Shown here: in pieces, positions 17,169 to 27,654 of the stretch
How the letters are laid out: the number at the start of each line of letters is the position of its first letter
How positions within the stretch are numbered: position 1 is the first letter of the stretch
DNA from: Paenibacillus sp. 37
Lineage (GTDB): Bacteria > Bacillota > Bacilli > Paenibacillales > Paenibacillaceae
Assembly (NCBI RefSeq): GCF_008386395.1
Contig: NZ_CP043761.1
Coordinates: forward strand, 6,882,001 to 6,946,000
Direction: 5' to 3'
Length of the DNA: 64,000 nt
Notes under the pieces: generated by a model
Seen by the model: only the letters and a program-made list of their open reading frames with translations
The model's database searches: none
Told to the model about the DNA's origin: nothing
Position numbers and translations under genes: made by a program

Positions 17169-19037
17169 ATGGGTAACAGAAAAGCGGTCTGGTTACTGGT
17201 CTTTGCACTCACGTTCACCCTGTTTGGACTTCATCCTGAACGAACAAGCGCTGCAAGTGTCACGATCACCAATGGCACCGATTGGCTCGACACCGCGGGC
17301 AATCCCATCCATGCGAACAGCGGCAACATACTGCAGGTAGGCTCGACGTATTATCTGTACGGTGAACATGCGGTGGGCGGCAAGTTCGACAGTGTGAACG
17401 TCTACACCTCGACCGATCTGAAGAACTGGACTTTCAGCAATGCCATTCTGACGAAAGATTCCGCAACCGAGCTGGCTTCCAGCAAGATTGAGCGCCCCAA
17501 AGTCATCTATAACGCCTACACCAACCAGTATGTGCTCTGGGCACACTATGAGAATGGAACGGACTACAACCTTGGGCGTGTAGCGGTCGCAACAAGTAAT
17601 ACCCCGAATGGAAAATTCACCTATGAGGGCAGCTTCCGACCGCTGAATTATGAATCCCGTGACATGACCGTCTTTGTTGATACCGATGGCACGGGTTATC
17701 TGGTTACGGCTTCACGCAAGAATGGCGGCGCCAATGATACAATGGCTGTTTTCAAAATGAATGCAAGTTACACCGGAATACAATCCTTCGAGGGTTGGCT
17801 GTTCGAGAATGCTTATCGTGAAGCGCCTGCTGTTGTGAAAAAAGGAAACCGTTACTACCTCTTCACCTCCCAAGCCGCTGGCTGGTATCCGAATCAGGGT
17901 GCTTATGCTACAGCAACTTCCATGACGGGTCCATGGACTGCGCTTACGCCATATGGTAATCCATCTGCCTTTGGTTCGCAGATTCATGATATTGCCACGA
18001 TTACAGGCAGCAACACCACATCCTACATCTACATGGGAGATCGCTGGAATCCGATGAATCTCGGAGAGCACAAGCATATTTGGCTGCCGCTAACCTTGAA
18101 TGATTCCAACGGAACAGCATCACTGGAGTGGTATACAACGTGGAACATCGATGCAGCAACAGGTGCGGTAACACCGCCTGCTCTCGTCAATCATGCCCAA
18201 GGCAAAACAACTACCGCCAGCTCTACAGCCTCCAGCTCGTCCGCATCCAATGTCAATGATGGCAACTACCAGACTTCATGGGTCGCTTCCTCCAATAGCT
18301 GGCCTGCCTGGTGGCAGGTGGACTTTGGCGCACCAAAGACGATCACGGAGATCGACACCTCCTGGTTTATGTATAAAGGTTCCGAAGGATACTACAAATA
18401 CAAAATCGAGATTAGCAACGATGGTGTCAATTACTCTACCTTGGATCGCACCAACAATCTGACCTATGGCTATACGACGGATGCTGTGCATTTCACAGCT
18501 CGTTATGTACGGATCAATATGGTAAACGCGGTCTTGTGGAATAATCCGGGTAACTGGTACACCCCAACCCTGCACGAGGTCAAAATGTTGGGTCCTGCAA
18601 CACCGGAAGCCACAGGTTACAGCCGGTTCAGTTCACACAACGTTCCGGATCGATACATCCGTCATGCCAACTACACTGCTCGCGTGGATGCCAACGTCTC
18701 ACCTGTTCTGGATTCACAGTTCCGCGTCGTGCCGGGTCTTGCCAGCTCCATGGGAATATCACTGGAGTCCATCAACTTCCCGGGCTACTTCCTGAAGCGC
18801 AACACCAGCAATAAAATTGTACTTGAAGCTTATGCCGACACCTCCGCATATAAGGGAGATGCTACGTTCCTAAGCAGTCCTGGTTGGGCTGACAGCACCA
18901 AAGTATCCCTTCAATCGTACAGTCAGCCCGGATATTACATCCGGCATTATGATTACGTGTTACAGCTCGATGCCATCAACGCATCCAGCAACTCGACAGT
19001 GAAGAGTGATGCCACGTTTGGGCGAACCAATTTCTAA
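17169..19037 (+). CDS. Secreted GH43 glycosidase (subfamily 24-like exo-beta-1,3-galactanase) with discoidin and AbfB modules
   Basis: A 622-aa secreted modular enzyme. A signal peptide (1 to about 29, ending TSAAS) leads into a five-bladed propeller GH43 domain (about 32-335). Its opening HANSGNILQVGSTYYLYGE and the IERPKVIYN block resemble GH43 subfamily 24, the exo-beta-1,3-galactanases, which lack the usual catalytic-base Asp. Next comes a discoidin (F5/8 type C) domain at about 340-475, with NYQTSWVASS and ARYVRIN, and an AbfB (CBM42-like) beta-trefoil at about 482-622 with two repeats of SRFSSHN/YIRH and FLKR/YYIRH. Likely target: arabinogalactan side chains. Start ATG 17169 lies 8 bases after GGGAGG; an in-frame GTG at 17160 overlaps that site. 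Confidence 0.85.
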   Translation: MGNRKAVWLLVFALTFTLFGLHPERTSAASVTITNGTDWLDTAGNPIHANSGNILQVGSTYYLYGEHAVGGKFDSVNVYTSTDLKNWTFSNAILTKDSATELASSKIERPKVIYNAYTNQYVLWAHYENGTDYNLGRVAVATSNTPNGKFTYEGSFRPLNYESRDMTVFVDTDGTGYLVTASRKNGGANDTMAVFKMNASYTGIQSFEGWLFENAYREAPAVVKKGNRYYLFTSQAAGWYPNQGAYATATSMTGPWTALTPYGNPSAFGSQIHDIATITGSNTTSYIYMGDRWNPMNLGEHKHIWLPLTLNDSNGTASLEWYTTWNIDAATGAVTPPALVNHAQGKTTTASSTASSSSASNVNDGNYQTSWVASSNSWPAWWQVDFGAPKTITEIDTSWFMYKGSEGYYKYKIEISNDGVNYSTLDRTNNLTYGYTTDAVHFTARYVRINMVNAVLWNNPGNWYTPTLHEVKMLGPATPEATGYSRFSSHNVPDRYIRHANYTARVDANVSPVLDSQFRVVPGLASSMGISLESINFPGYFLKRNTSNKIVLEAYADTSAYKGDATFLSSPGWADSTKVSLQSYSQPGYYIRHYDYVLQLDAINASSNSTVKSDATFGRTNF

Positions 19038-19159
19038 GCAAAATAATTGGAGATGAGGATTAGCCAGGTTTGGTGGGTTGTGCGAAGCAATGCGGGTGCA
19101 TAACGTGCCGGAGACACAAACGCTGCATGAATTACAGTGAATTATGGAATATATTCAAA

Positions 19160-19190
19160 AAAAGCCTACTCCGATGGGAGTAGGCTCTTC
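19160..19190. terminator. Intrinsic terminator between GH43 and giant SLH genes
   Basis: AGCCTACTCC-GATG-GGAGTAGGCT. The T run on the minus strand is long (seven T), that on the plus strand short, so it mainly ends the SLH transcript. Confidence 0.85.
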
Positions 19191-19211
19191 TGCCAGTCTG
19201 ATCTATCAAGG

Positions 19212-22200
19212 TTATTTGAAATTAGGATCAAACTTCATCATGTTCATTTTACCTTGTTCCTTATAACTCACATAGATGTTATCGGTGCTGTCTATGGTGA
19301 TGTCTAGCTGAAGAACATCACCAGTGGAGAACCCGGCAGATCCTACGGGTCTCCAGTCCATATTCTCATATTTCATCACAGTCACCCTGTTGCCATCTGC
19401 AGCATCTCGATATGCAACGTAAGGCGTGCCTTGGCTGTCAAAGGCCATATCCATGCTTACTTCTTGAGATGAACCCACCGAGAATCCGGGAGTGCTCACC
19501 TTTTCCCATGCTGTATCTTCTGATGGAGTGGAGTGCGGATATTTCCACATTTCAACACCATTGGAACTGCTGAGATAGATCATATAAGGTACGCCAGATG
19601 GATCAAGCGCGGATGCAGCATCCATATTCGGAGTTATTTGATATGGATATAATTTAGGATCTAATTGTTTCCATGACCCATCTGCCAGACTATATCCTGT
19701 TGCCACAGGGGTACTAGATGACCTGAATGGAGCAAATAAATACATGCCGTTGTTTGGTAATGGTGCGAGGAAGGCTCTTAGACCTGCGAATGCCTGTATT
19801 CTCGCTTCTTGTATCCGTCCCCTATCGCTATAATACCTCCATGACATGAGCATTGACGGTTCCGCAGCATTACCGACCAAAGCACCTCTAAACATCAGAA
19901 AAGGATTATCATCCTTATCAAAGGTAATGAAGAAGCTGTCTTGAACTGTATCCACTTTTCTGCTCGTCTTACCATCATTCCAACTGAAGTCAGAGACAGT
20001 AGATACTGCTCTCCACCACTTATGTTCATCATTATAATTCTTAAAGCTTACTTTACCTGAGCTATTCTTATAAGCAACATAAAGCTTGTCCTTACTGTCT
20101 ATTCCAAGCGATATAGCTGAGCTCCCCAATCCTCCCGCTTTTTCAAGATCGCTTTGATTGCCGAAGGACTGCCACTTGCCTCCCTTATATTGCATTACAA
20201 ATACTTCGTAATTGTCCTTTATATAAGCCATGTAAGGCATCCCTTGACTGTCGAAGACGATATTGGACTTGCTATTCAATTCCAGCTCGTCACCCACCTG
20301 CAGCCAAGATGTCATCGTCCACTTCGCGAAAAGCGTGATGTCTGCCGTCACCGGCGTACCGAAGTCGTAGACGCTCTCCAGATCACGATCGCTGTACCAA
20401 CCTTCAAATCGATATCCTGCCCACTTCGGCGCAGCAGGTGCCACAGCTTGGTTGCCAGTAACCACCGTCTGACTACCTACTGCTGCCCCACCGTTACTGT
20501 CAAAGTCCACCGTGCGGCTGTTAAATGTCCACTTCGCGTACAGCGTGAGGTTACCCGTCACCGATGTCGTGAAGCTGTAGGCTTCATTCAGTCCGGCGTC
20601 GCTGTACCAACCGTTGAACGTGTAACCATCCCTTGTCGGTACGGCAGGCTCCGTAGCATTACCGCCGGTTTGCATATTCTGGTCAGCCACCAGTGATCCG
20701 CCGTTACTGTTGAAGGTGACCGTATATATAGCCGTCCACTTCGCGTACAATGTGAGGTTATTCATCACAGGTGTCGTGAAGCCGTAAGATTCATTCAGAC
20801 CAGCATCACTATACCAGCCTTCAAATACATGCCCTGCACGTGTCGGTGCTTCAGGAATCGTTGCCATTTCACCTTCACTCACAGACTGATTACTCACCGA
20901 TGATCCATTGTTACTGCTGAAGCTCACTGTGTAGCTATTCTTCGTCCACTTCGCGTACAGCATTACATTCGCCGTTACACCTTCCGTGAAACCATAAGGT
21001 ATCATCAATTCGCTATCGCTATACCAGCCATCGAACGTATACCCTTCCAGCATCGGAGCGCCAGGAGCAGTAGCCACGGCACCTTCATTCACACTCTGTT
21101 CTGTGACTACCGATCCGCCATTACTCTCGAAAGTTACGGTATAAGTATTCGGTACATAAACCGTCCACTTCGCGTACAACGTGAGGTCTCCCGTTACCAC
21201 CATAGCCGTGAAATCGTAGGCGTTCATTAGCTCGCTATCGCTGTACCAGCCGCTAAACACATAGCCGTCTTTCGTCGGAGGGGCAGGAGCCATAGCCTTG
21301 ACGCCTTCATTCACTGTTTGGGCATCTACTACCGACCCTTCATTACTCTCGAAGCTTATCGTGTAAGGGATCAGCCACTTCGCATACAGTGTGAGATCCG
21401 CCGTCACCGCAGCAGCGAAGTCGTAAGCATTCGTCAACGTGTTATCACGATACCAGCCGCCGAATACATAACCATCTTTCGTCGGTTCAGTCGGCGTACT
21501 AATCGTAGCGCCAAACCCTACAGTCTGAGCCGGCACTTCTTCGGACCCACCGTTACTGTCGAAATTTACGGTGTAGTCGTTAATTGCCCACTGTGCGGTA
21601 AACTGGACATCCTCGGCAGGCATCGTGGTCGGAGGTGTTGGCGACCAACCCGTAAAGCTATATCCCTGCCATGTCGGAGTGCCCAGACGCAACAGCATCG
21701 TTGCTCCGAAAGGAACATTATCCGTTTTATTTGCTGCTCCAGAACCATTATAATCAACCGTCATTTGGTATACATCACGCTTATAATATACCTTCAGCGT
21801 CGTTTTACCGTTGCTCGTGATTAGATCCGTCAGTACCGAAATGCTGTCGTCCCGCACGAAGCCATCATAGGATCTCGGCTTGACGTCCGCCAAACTCGCC
21901 TCGGTACCCGTAACTCCACGATACGATTCCGTATCTGCAACCGTATAGGTGTCACTTCCGATATTTTGCAGCAAGTACACGACCTGATAAGGCGTACCCT
22001 CTCTCCCCATCCACTTCGCTGTATACGTAGTATCCTCAATCGGCATCGTACTTGGAACTTCTGGCGACCAACCGGCAAACGTATATCCCTGCCTTGTCGG
22101 TACAGGTATACGAGTAGCGATGTTCTTGCCAACGGCTTCTGTTAGCGAGATTTGGGGCGCACCAGCATAACCCCCAGCGAAAGTCATCTTTCGATTCTCC

Positions 22201-25200
22201 GGATAGTAATTAACTCTTACGACTGTCGAGCCGTCGCCCTTGATTAATACGCCGCTTACCGTTCCGGTCGCATAGCCTTGCTCCTTAAACCTGTCGGAGC
22301 TGATTCGAATCTCCGTGTCCGTTGTTCCAGTCCTCTTTTCCGTATCCACAGGCGGAGCCTGTATCCTGCTGTTCGGGTCTAGCACATAATACTCAACGGT
22401 ATACGGCGTATTCTTATTCGCAATCCAGTGCGCGTACAGTTTCCGATCCTCCGCAGCCATTCGGCTCGGAATCGTGATCTTCGTGCCGCCGGAAGCGGCC
22501 GTATACCAGCCGTCAAAGGTGTATCCTGGATATACCGGGGTGACCACGCTGATTGGCGCGTTATACGGAGCCGCCACTACCTGGGTCACTCCGCCGTTCT
22601 GCGGATCTAGCTGAAGGTTGTAGTCACCCACTCTGGCAAGCCAGCTTAAATGAATCGTACGCTTGAGTGGATCGGACGTGAACGACCCCGGCGACCCCTT
22701 CCAGGTGATAACCAGATTGCCCTCACTCACCTGAATCTTCTTGTCCACCACTTCAATCATACCGTTCACTGCGTCATACTTGAAGTTCGGATTGTCCACC
22801 TGAATATCGAAATTCGAGCGATCATAAGCCCGTGTATCCGTAGCGCCTGTCTTCAAATCAAAGGTATTCATTGTGACCCACAACTCCGGTACAACGATGG
22901 ATGACGCAGAACCCGCCATGTTCACTTTGAGCGACTTATCCTGTGGATAGGCGAAGTCGTAGACGTTCTGTTCTTCTCCAATCGTATACAGTGGCCACTC
23001 TTCATCGACTAGCTCTACGCCGCCGGAAAGCGCGCCATCTCCTAATTGAGCGCCGAGTTCGACCTCCAAATAGATGCCAATCTCAACGAACAGAGCGCCT
23101 AGAGACTTCGTACTCTCCACCCCGCTAATATTTTTCAATTGATAGTAGAAGTAGCCCCAGAGATTCACATACACACCGGGTTCTACAGCAAGCCCGATAC
23201 TATTCAACTTGACGCTTCCAATCCCCGCTTTGACCTCCATATGAATACCAGCTCGTAAACCGATCGTCCCCATCACATAGAAGGTAAATTGGTAATCTCC
23301 GTCTCCCGGCAAGCTGACCGTATTGCTCGAACCACTGAAACTCAATACGCGCAAGCTAACCGAGTAGCGCTTGGCCATCTTATAGTAGAAATCTGCCCCC
23401 ACCGTCAGGTTCACCTGGGCGCTGACCACAAACTCCGCTTCAAATTTGACTTCCACAATACCTAAAGCCACGCGTACGCTCTTTTCAAAGAGCTCCTTCT
23501 TGATTAACGGAACCCATTCCGTGTCTTGCTCCAACATCTCTTGATACTTTTCCTTCAACGATTCGGCATCTACGGCAGTATCCTGCACGCCCGCCATTAC
23601 CGCTTTAATCTGTGTCGCAATGTCCTGAACCTTTCCCAACCTGCCAGCGTTCTTCTCGCCCACCCAGTCATTCAGTGCATCATTTAACTTATCGTGTTCA
23701 ACGAGAGCTATCTCTGCCGTGATGTTCATCCCGGTATAGCTATAAGCATCCAGATTCGCCGTAATTACATAATCATCAATGCTGTACCAGTAAGGAATTC
23801 CCCACTTTTTCAGCCAATGCCCTTGCATATCCCCATTAATACCGAGATCCAAGCTCATCTCCTGAACGAATGTACCCGTCATATGGATAACAAGATCGCT
23901 GTCTTCATTGATATTGACAACAATATCGGCACCCACTTGTAATGTAGCGCTTACGCCTGAGGTTCGGCCGTCAATATTCTTCAGCCTCGTGCCGAGTGAA
24001 GCAACAACGGTCAGATTCTCCACACTTACCCGGCTCCCTTTACCGGACGCCAGGGAAGACTGAGCCTTGATCTCCTGAATTTCCTTCGTCTCCATGGCGA
24101 TGTCAGACAGATAATCCGCGGCTTCATTGACGAATCCGCTGTCCCTCGCTTGCTGCTCAATTTGCTCTTCGAGCTGTGCAATCTGTTCTTCCGACAACAG
24201 ATCGTCGCCGTTAATGGCTTGCTTCTGATAGATGTTGAAGACATTCTCAATATCTTCAATCGTGGCATCAGTATATTCGATGATGTCCATCTCTGCTATA
24301 GGCGTAATCGAAGTGATACGTCCATAACTGACAATTCGAGAACCTTCTTCAGCAAAGATGCCCTCATAAAAACCGATAAAGTCACCCACATCCACCGTGG
24401 TTAACTCATCCAAGCCGAAAGGCTCATATAGGCTGTCGCTGTAATTCATTTGGATATGCTCAACTGTGATGGATTTGTTATTCGGATTTCCATCTGTGTC
24501 TGCTTCCACACTCACCGGCAGAACATCCGGCTTGAGCAACACTTGATTGGTATCTGCATGGTCATAGGTATAGGTGATTCCGTCTACCTCTGTGATCTGG
24601 ACATAGGCAACATCGCCATCGTCTTCACCCGTTGTTGCTAATGTACGCAGATCAGGGCGAACCCCTTGATATATGGCGACTGTATTGCCGACTTGAATCA
24701 CGGTGCTGCCGGAATACACGAACGTTCCACTGCTCGCGTTCGCCTCGGCAAGCGCATTTTCGCTACCGCCCACCGTCGTGGAAACTACCGAAATCGCTGG
24801 TGAACCCACAGCTTCGCCATTCAATATCATATCCGTGACATCCGTAAATGGAAGGTAGATCATGTTAGGGTTCAGCGGAATGTCCAGAACCTCTTGCTTA
24901 GCGACACTAAAAACATAAATACTCGTTGTCGCATCTTGGCCTTGGAAGGATAAACTGTCATCCGTCAACGTAAGTTGATACGTATTGCCTTCAACGAATT
25001 TTCCGTCTTCAGCTGCGGACGCTACCGTGAAAGCACCGTTCCCACCAGTGACGGTAACTCCAGCAAAGTCGGGGTTCGCCGTGTCTGTGAACGTCATGCC
25101 CGCTTGAACCTCGGATACTGTCAGGTTACCTGATGCATCGTGTACCGCGATCGTGAAGTCTGGTGCCACATCCAGCACCGAATAGCTTGGTGTGCTCTGT

Positions 25201-26294
25201 ACGGCATTATCTATGCTATCCGTATACTTCGCATACAACTTCGTATCCGCAGTCAAGGTAGTGCCACTTGCGAAGATGAGTGAAAGGTCACTATCCGCAA
25301 ACCACCCTTGAAATATATATCCTTCTTTTGTTGGAGCCGGCAGGTTATTTAGCGCTTGGCCTTTCCGCACTTTCTGCGCGTCAACTGGCGTACCTCCGTT
25401 GCTCTCGAAAATGAGTGTGTATGTAGCCTCACCGGTGTTACCGCCTCCGTTGTCTCCAGGCGTTCCACCACCATTATTACCGCCTGGTGTCGGCGTTGGG
25501 TTCACTGTTGGAGTTCCCGGTTGGGTCGGTTGAGTTGATGTCGGTGTGGGAGTAGGTGTAACCGGCGTTTGATTCTGATTTTTCCACGCCTCTACAACCG
25601 CGTTGTTGCGCATGAAGAGAACCGCTGCTTCCGCGCGAGTCGCTTGCGCACGCGGATTGAAGTTCCCCTTTTCATCCCCGGTGAACACACCGGCTTGCCA
25701 CAGCTTGATGACCGCTTCAGCCGCCCAAGGTGATACATCCCCGAGATCGCCCGGCTCTGTCGTGACCAGATTCTCGGTCTGATAAGGGATCTGTTCGCTT
25801 TCGAAATACCGCAACGTCATCGTCGCCATTTGCTCCCGAGATACGGTAGCATCCGGCGAATATTTCCGATCCCCCGTGCCATCGGTAATTCCCTTCTTAA
25901 CCGCCCATTCGACATATGGCGCATACCAGCTGCCCGCCTGTACATCAGCAAAGCTCGATGTGGAGTACGCCCCCGCATCGACTCCGGCCATCCGTCCAAG
26001 TGCCGTTACATACATGGCACGTGTCATTGTCCCCTTAGGAGAGAAGCTACTCGCGTTCGTTCCGCTGAATATGCCCTTCTCCTGCACATGGACGACTGCA
26101 TCATAGAACCAGTCGGTGGGACTCACATCCTGGAATCCAGTGGATGTGGTTACTTTTGTCTTCTGCATCGGCAGTTCAGCCGCTACTGCCGATTGCGCTG
26201 GTAATAGGGGCACGGCAGAAACTATTAAGCTGATCACCAGCATCCACATCAGGATCTGCCGGCTCACCTTCCATCCCTGTATTACTTTCTTCAC
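19212..26294 (-). CDS. Giant SLH-anchored surface protein with InlB-type B-repeats
   Basis: A 2360-aa exported protein. A signal peptide (about 1-39) is followed by three S-layer-homology domains (about 50-230), each with F.DV...W....V and a closing TR-x-E-like motif (GTMTRAMYV, ATVSREQMA, QATRAEAAV); these bind pyruvylated wall polymer. After a Pro/Thr linker and a Gly/Asn-rich hinge comes one InlB B-repeat (about 290-355). Residues about 370-1200 are a largely beta-rich region with a short charged helical part near 700-760. Nine more B-repeats (about 1220-1995) carry GY.F.GWY and LYAKWT. The last 360 residues hold propeller-like repeats (FDSQGMPYMAY, IDSKDKLYVAY, FDSQGTPYVAY). Probably an adhesin or surface scaffold. 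Start GTG follows GAAGGGA. Confidence 0.9.
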   Translation of the reverse strand: MKKVIQGWKVSRQILMWMLVISLIVSAVPLLPAQSAVAAELPMQKTKVTTSTGFQDVSPTDWFYDAVVHVQEKGIFSGTNASSFSPKGTMTRAMYVTALGRMAGVDAGAYSTSSFADVQAGSWYAPYVEWAVKKGITDGTGDRKYSPDATVSREQMATMTLRYFESEQIPYQTENLVTTEPGDLGDVSPWAAEAVIKLWQAGVFTGDEKGNFNPRAQATRAEAAVLFMRNNAVVEAWKNQNQTPVTPTPTPTSTQPTQPGTPTVNPTPTPGGNNGGGTPGDNGGGNTGEATYTLIFESNGGTPVDAQKVRKGQALNNLPAPTKEGYIFQGWFADSDLSLIFASGTTLTADTKLYAKYTDSIDNAVQSTPSYSVLDVAPDFTIAVHDASGNLTVSEVQAGMTFTDTANPDFAGVTVTGGNGAFTVASAAEDGKFVEGNTYQLTLTDDSLSFQGQDATTSIYVFSVAKQEVLDIPLNPNMIYLPFTDVTDMILNGEAVGSPAISVVSTTVGGSENALAEANASSGTFVYSGSTVIQVGNTVAIYQGVRPDLRTLATTGEDDGDVAYVQITEVDGITYTYDHADTNQVLLKPDVLPVSVEADTDGNPNNKSITVEHIQMNYSDSLYEPFGLDELTTVDVGDFIGFYEGIFAEEGSRIVSYGRITSITPIAEMDIIEYTDATIEDIENVFNIYQKQAINGDDLLSEEQIAQLEEQIEQQARDSGFVNEAADYLSDIAMETKEIQEIKAQSSLASGKGSRVSVENLTVVASLGTRLKNIDGRTSGVSATLQVGADIVVNINEDSDLVIHMTGTFVQEMSLDLGINGDMQGHWLKKWGIPYWYSIDDYVITANLDAYSYTGMNITAEIALVEHDKLNDALNDWVGEKNAGRLGKVQDIATQIKAVMAGVQDTAVDAESLKEKYQEMLEQDTEWVPLIKKELFEKSVRVALGIVEVKFEAEFVVSAQVNLTVGADFYYKMAKRYSVSLRVLSFSGSSNTVSLPGDGDYQFTFYVMGTIGLRAGIHMEVKAGIGSVKLNSIGLAVEPGVYVNLWGYFYYQLKNISGVESTKSLGALFVEIGIYLEVELGAQLGDGALSGGVELVDEEWPLYTIGEEQNVYDFAYPQDKSLKVNMAGSASSIVVPELWVTMNTFDLKTGATDTRAYDRSNFDIQVDNPNFKYDAVNGMIEVVDKKIQVSEGNLVITWKGSPGSFTSDPLKRTIHLSWLARVGDYNLQLDPQNGGVTQVVAAPYNAPISVVTPVYPGYTFDGWYTAASGGTKITIPSRMAAEDRKLYAHWIANKNTPYTVEYYVLDPNSRIQAPPVDTEKRTGTTDTEIRISSDRFKEQGYATGTVSGVLIKGDGSTVVRVNYYPENRKMTFAGGYAGAPQISLTEAVGKNIATRIPVPTRQGYTFAGWSPEVPSTMPIEDTTYTAKWMGREGTPYQVVYLLQNIGSDTYTVADTESYRGVTGTEASLADVKPRSYDGFVRDDSISVLTDLITSNGKTTLKVYYKRDVYQMTVDYNGSGAANKTDNVPFGATMLLRLGTPTWQGYSFTGWSPTPPTTMPAEDVQFTAQWAINDYTVNFDSNGGSEEVPAQTVGFGATISTPTEPTKDGYVFGGWYRDNTLTNAYDFAAAVTADLTLYAKWLIPYTISFESNEGSVVDAQTVNEGVKAMAPAPPTKDGYVFSGWYSDSELMNAYDFTAMVVTGDLTLYAKWTVYVPNTYTVTFESNGGSVVTEQSVNEGAVATAPGAPMLEGYTFDGWYSDSELMIPYGFTEGVTANVMLYAKWTKNSYTVSFSSNNGSSVSNQSVSEGEMATIPEAPTRAGHVFEGWYSDAGLNESYGFTTPVMNNLTLYAKWTAIYTVTFNSNGGSLVADQNMQTGGNATEPAVPTRDGYTFNGWYSDAGLNEAYSFTTSVTGNLTLYAKWTFNSRTVDFDSNGGAAVGSQTVVTGNQAVAPAAPKWAGYRFEGWYSDRDLESVYDFGTPVTADITLFAKWTMTSWLQVGDELELNSKSNIVFDSQGMPYMAYIKDNYEVFVMQYKGGKWQSFGNQSDLEKAGGLGSSAISLGIDSKDKLYVAYKNSSGKVSFKNYNDEHKWWRAVSTVSDFSWNDGKTSRKVDTVQDSFFITFDKDDNPFLMFRGALVGNAAEPSMLMSWRYYSDRGRIQEARIQAFAGLRAFLAPLPNNGMYLFAPFRSSSTPVATGYSLADGSWKQLDPKLYPYQITPNMDAASALDPSGVPYMIYLSSSNGVEMWKYPHSTPSEDTAWEKVSTPGFSVGSSQEVSMDMAFDSQGTPYVAYRDAADGNRVTVMKYENMDWRPVGSAGFSTGDVLQLDITIDSTDNIYVSYKEQGKMNMMKFDPNFK
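20290..22630 (-). repeat. Tandem InlB B-repeat (Listeria-Bacteroides type) coding block
   Basis: Nine repeats of about 70 residues inside the giant SLH protein, each with a T(V/I).F.SNGG strand, GY.F.GW and a closing LYAKW; two of them are longer variants with a MucBP-like insert. The DNA has diverged but phrases such as CCACTTCGCGTACA recur once per repeat. Confidence 0.85.
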
Positions 26295-26825
26295 TTGTAT
26301 TCATCCCTTCTATGTATAGATCAAACTAAAAAAACTATCCAAAATTGGTTTCTAACCAAGCTAATCACCAAAGCCAGACTAATAGCGGAAACCACTGACC
26401 CAGATCGGGATCATTGGTCTCCTGCGAGTCAGTTCGCTCGGCACGTGGAGATCAAGCGAGGAAAAAAATTAACATACAGAAATGGCGTTGTCCTAGCTGC
26501 GGCGTTCAGCACGGTACGATAATGCCAAATTTACAGATTGAATTCGTTCACCGACCTTTCTGATCAGTCGCAGTCGAATTGTGACACCGACACAGCAAAT
26601 TATGTCGTTTTTTCTTCCGTATTTTATCATGCGAGATAGGGGCGCTTGTGAATTATAAAGAAAACTTTAAGTAAGCAACTACTCGCAAGCGAGAACATCA
26701 ATGACATCAAAAAATAGTGGCGTAGGGAAGGTAACTCCCACACCACTATTTTTCATGAATTCTTTAGCTAATCTGCAATCCATTCCAGATGATTCTCTTC
26801 TCAACGATTCATCTGCCAGAATCGA
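26295..26825. other. Intergenic region upstream of giant SLH gene
   Basis: Contains the long 5' region of the SLH gene and the minD terminator. On the minus strand TTATAATTC at 26650-26658 could be a -10 box, directly preceded by the palindrome TTAAAGTTTTCTTTA that recurs upstream of minD. TTGGTT-TCT-AACCAA at 26345-26359 is a further inverted repeat in the leader. No convincing coding frame. Confidence 0.45.
26709..26755. terminator. Terminator after minD-like gene
   Basis: AAATAGTGG and CCACTATTT with an inner GGGA/TCCC pair; T runs on both strands. Confidence 0.85.
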
Positions 26826-27635
26826 CTATAACGAACTGCTCTTCCCCCAACGCAGTCTTGGAGGAAGCGAAAAAACACTAATATGCCTCTTGGGTTTCAA
26901 TGAGATAAAAGGCTCCTGCTGATTCTTCGCCACATTGTGGGCGATATGCCTGAAGCGCAGTCCGCTTTCGAACTCGGGATTAAGCGCAATCGGAATGCCC
27001 TTATGTACGGAACGTATAATTTGTACATCGGCATGGATCACGCCAATCACACCAATATTGAGAATATCGATAATATCCTGCATCTTTACCGTTGCCGAAC
27101 GGGCTTCCTGTCCGTCGGCCATATTAATGATGAGCTGTGGCGGAGCCTGAATCATATCTTCTAATAATCCGATCACGCGATCCGCGTCCTGAAGCGATGT
27201 ACGATGAGGCGTAGTAACGACAATAGCCTCATCTGCTGCCAAAGCCGCATTCCAAAATCCATTTTCAATGCCTGCCGGCGAATCAATCAGCACATAATCA
27301 TAGCTCTGGGCTATTTGCTGTACAACCTCGCCAAAAACTTGCGGATCATCGTGATGCACCGCGTCGTTACTACAGGAGATAAAGGACAAGGTACTGATTC
27401 GCTTATCTTTGACGATCACTTGATGTAAAGCACATTGACCCGTCAGAAAATCAGAAATATGATACCCTACCCTATTACTCAAACCAAGCGGAATATCCAG
27501 ATTTCTCAATCCAAAATCAGCGTCGATCAAGCAAACGCTGCTCCCCGATAAGGCGAGGGCAGTCCCGAGATTAGCCGTGACCGTTGTCTTGCCAACTCCG
27601 CCTTTCCCTGATGTGATACATATAACTCGTGCCAT
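26826..27635 (-). CDS. MinD/ParA-family ATPase, orphan (no minC beside it)
   Basis: A 269-aa cytoplasmic ATPase of the MinD branch. Visible are the deviant Walker A SGKGGVGKTT (residues 9-18) with both signature lysines, switch I DADFGLRNLD, and Walker B VLIDSPAGIE, all as in true MinD. Unlike cell-division MinD it has no minC or mreBCD neighbours, and its last 25 residues (KPKRHISVFSLPPRLRWG...) differ from the usual C-terminal membrane helix, though they mix basic and hydrophobic residues and might still bind membrane. It lies 20 bases after the stop of a decayed SLH domain and upstream of an SLH protein. ATG 27635, after GAAGGAAG, gives the canonical N-terminus. A paralogue with an altered role is likely. 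Confidence 0.82.
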   Translation of the reverse strand: MARVICITSGKGGVGKTTVTANLGTALALSGSSVCLIDADFGLRNLDIPLGLSNRVGYHISDFLTGQCALHQVIVKDKRISTLSFISCSNDAVHHDDPQVFGEVVQQIAQSYDYVLIDSPAGIENGFWNAALAADEAIVVTTPHRTSLQDADRVIGLLEDMIQAPPQLIINMADGQEARSATVKMQDIIDILNIGVIGVIHADVQIIRSVHKGIPIALNPEFESGLRFRHIAHNVAKNQQEPFISLKPKRHISVFSLPPRLRWGKSSSL

Positions 27636-27654
27636 CGGAGCCACTTCCTTCTCT

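Noticed and set aside
20154..20696. Long open frame on the plus strand opposite the B-repeats
   Set aside because: It is the antisense of the repetitive SLH coding sequence, and recurs in register with the repeats; no start signals.
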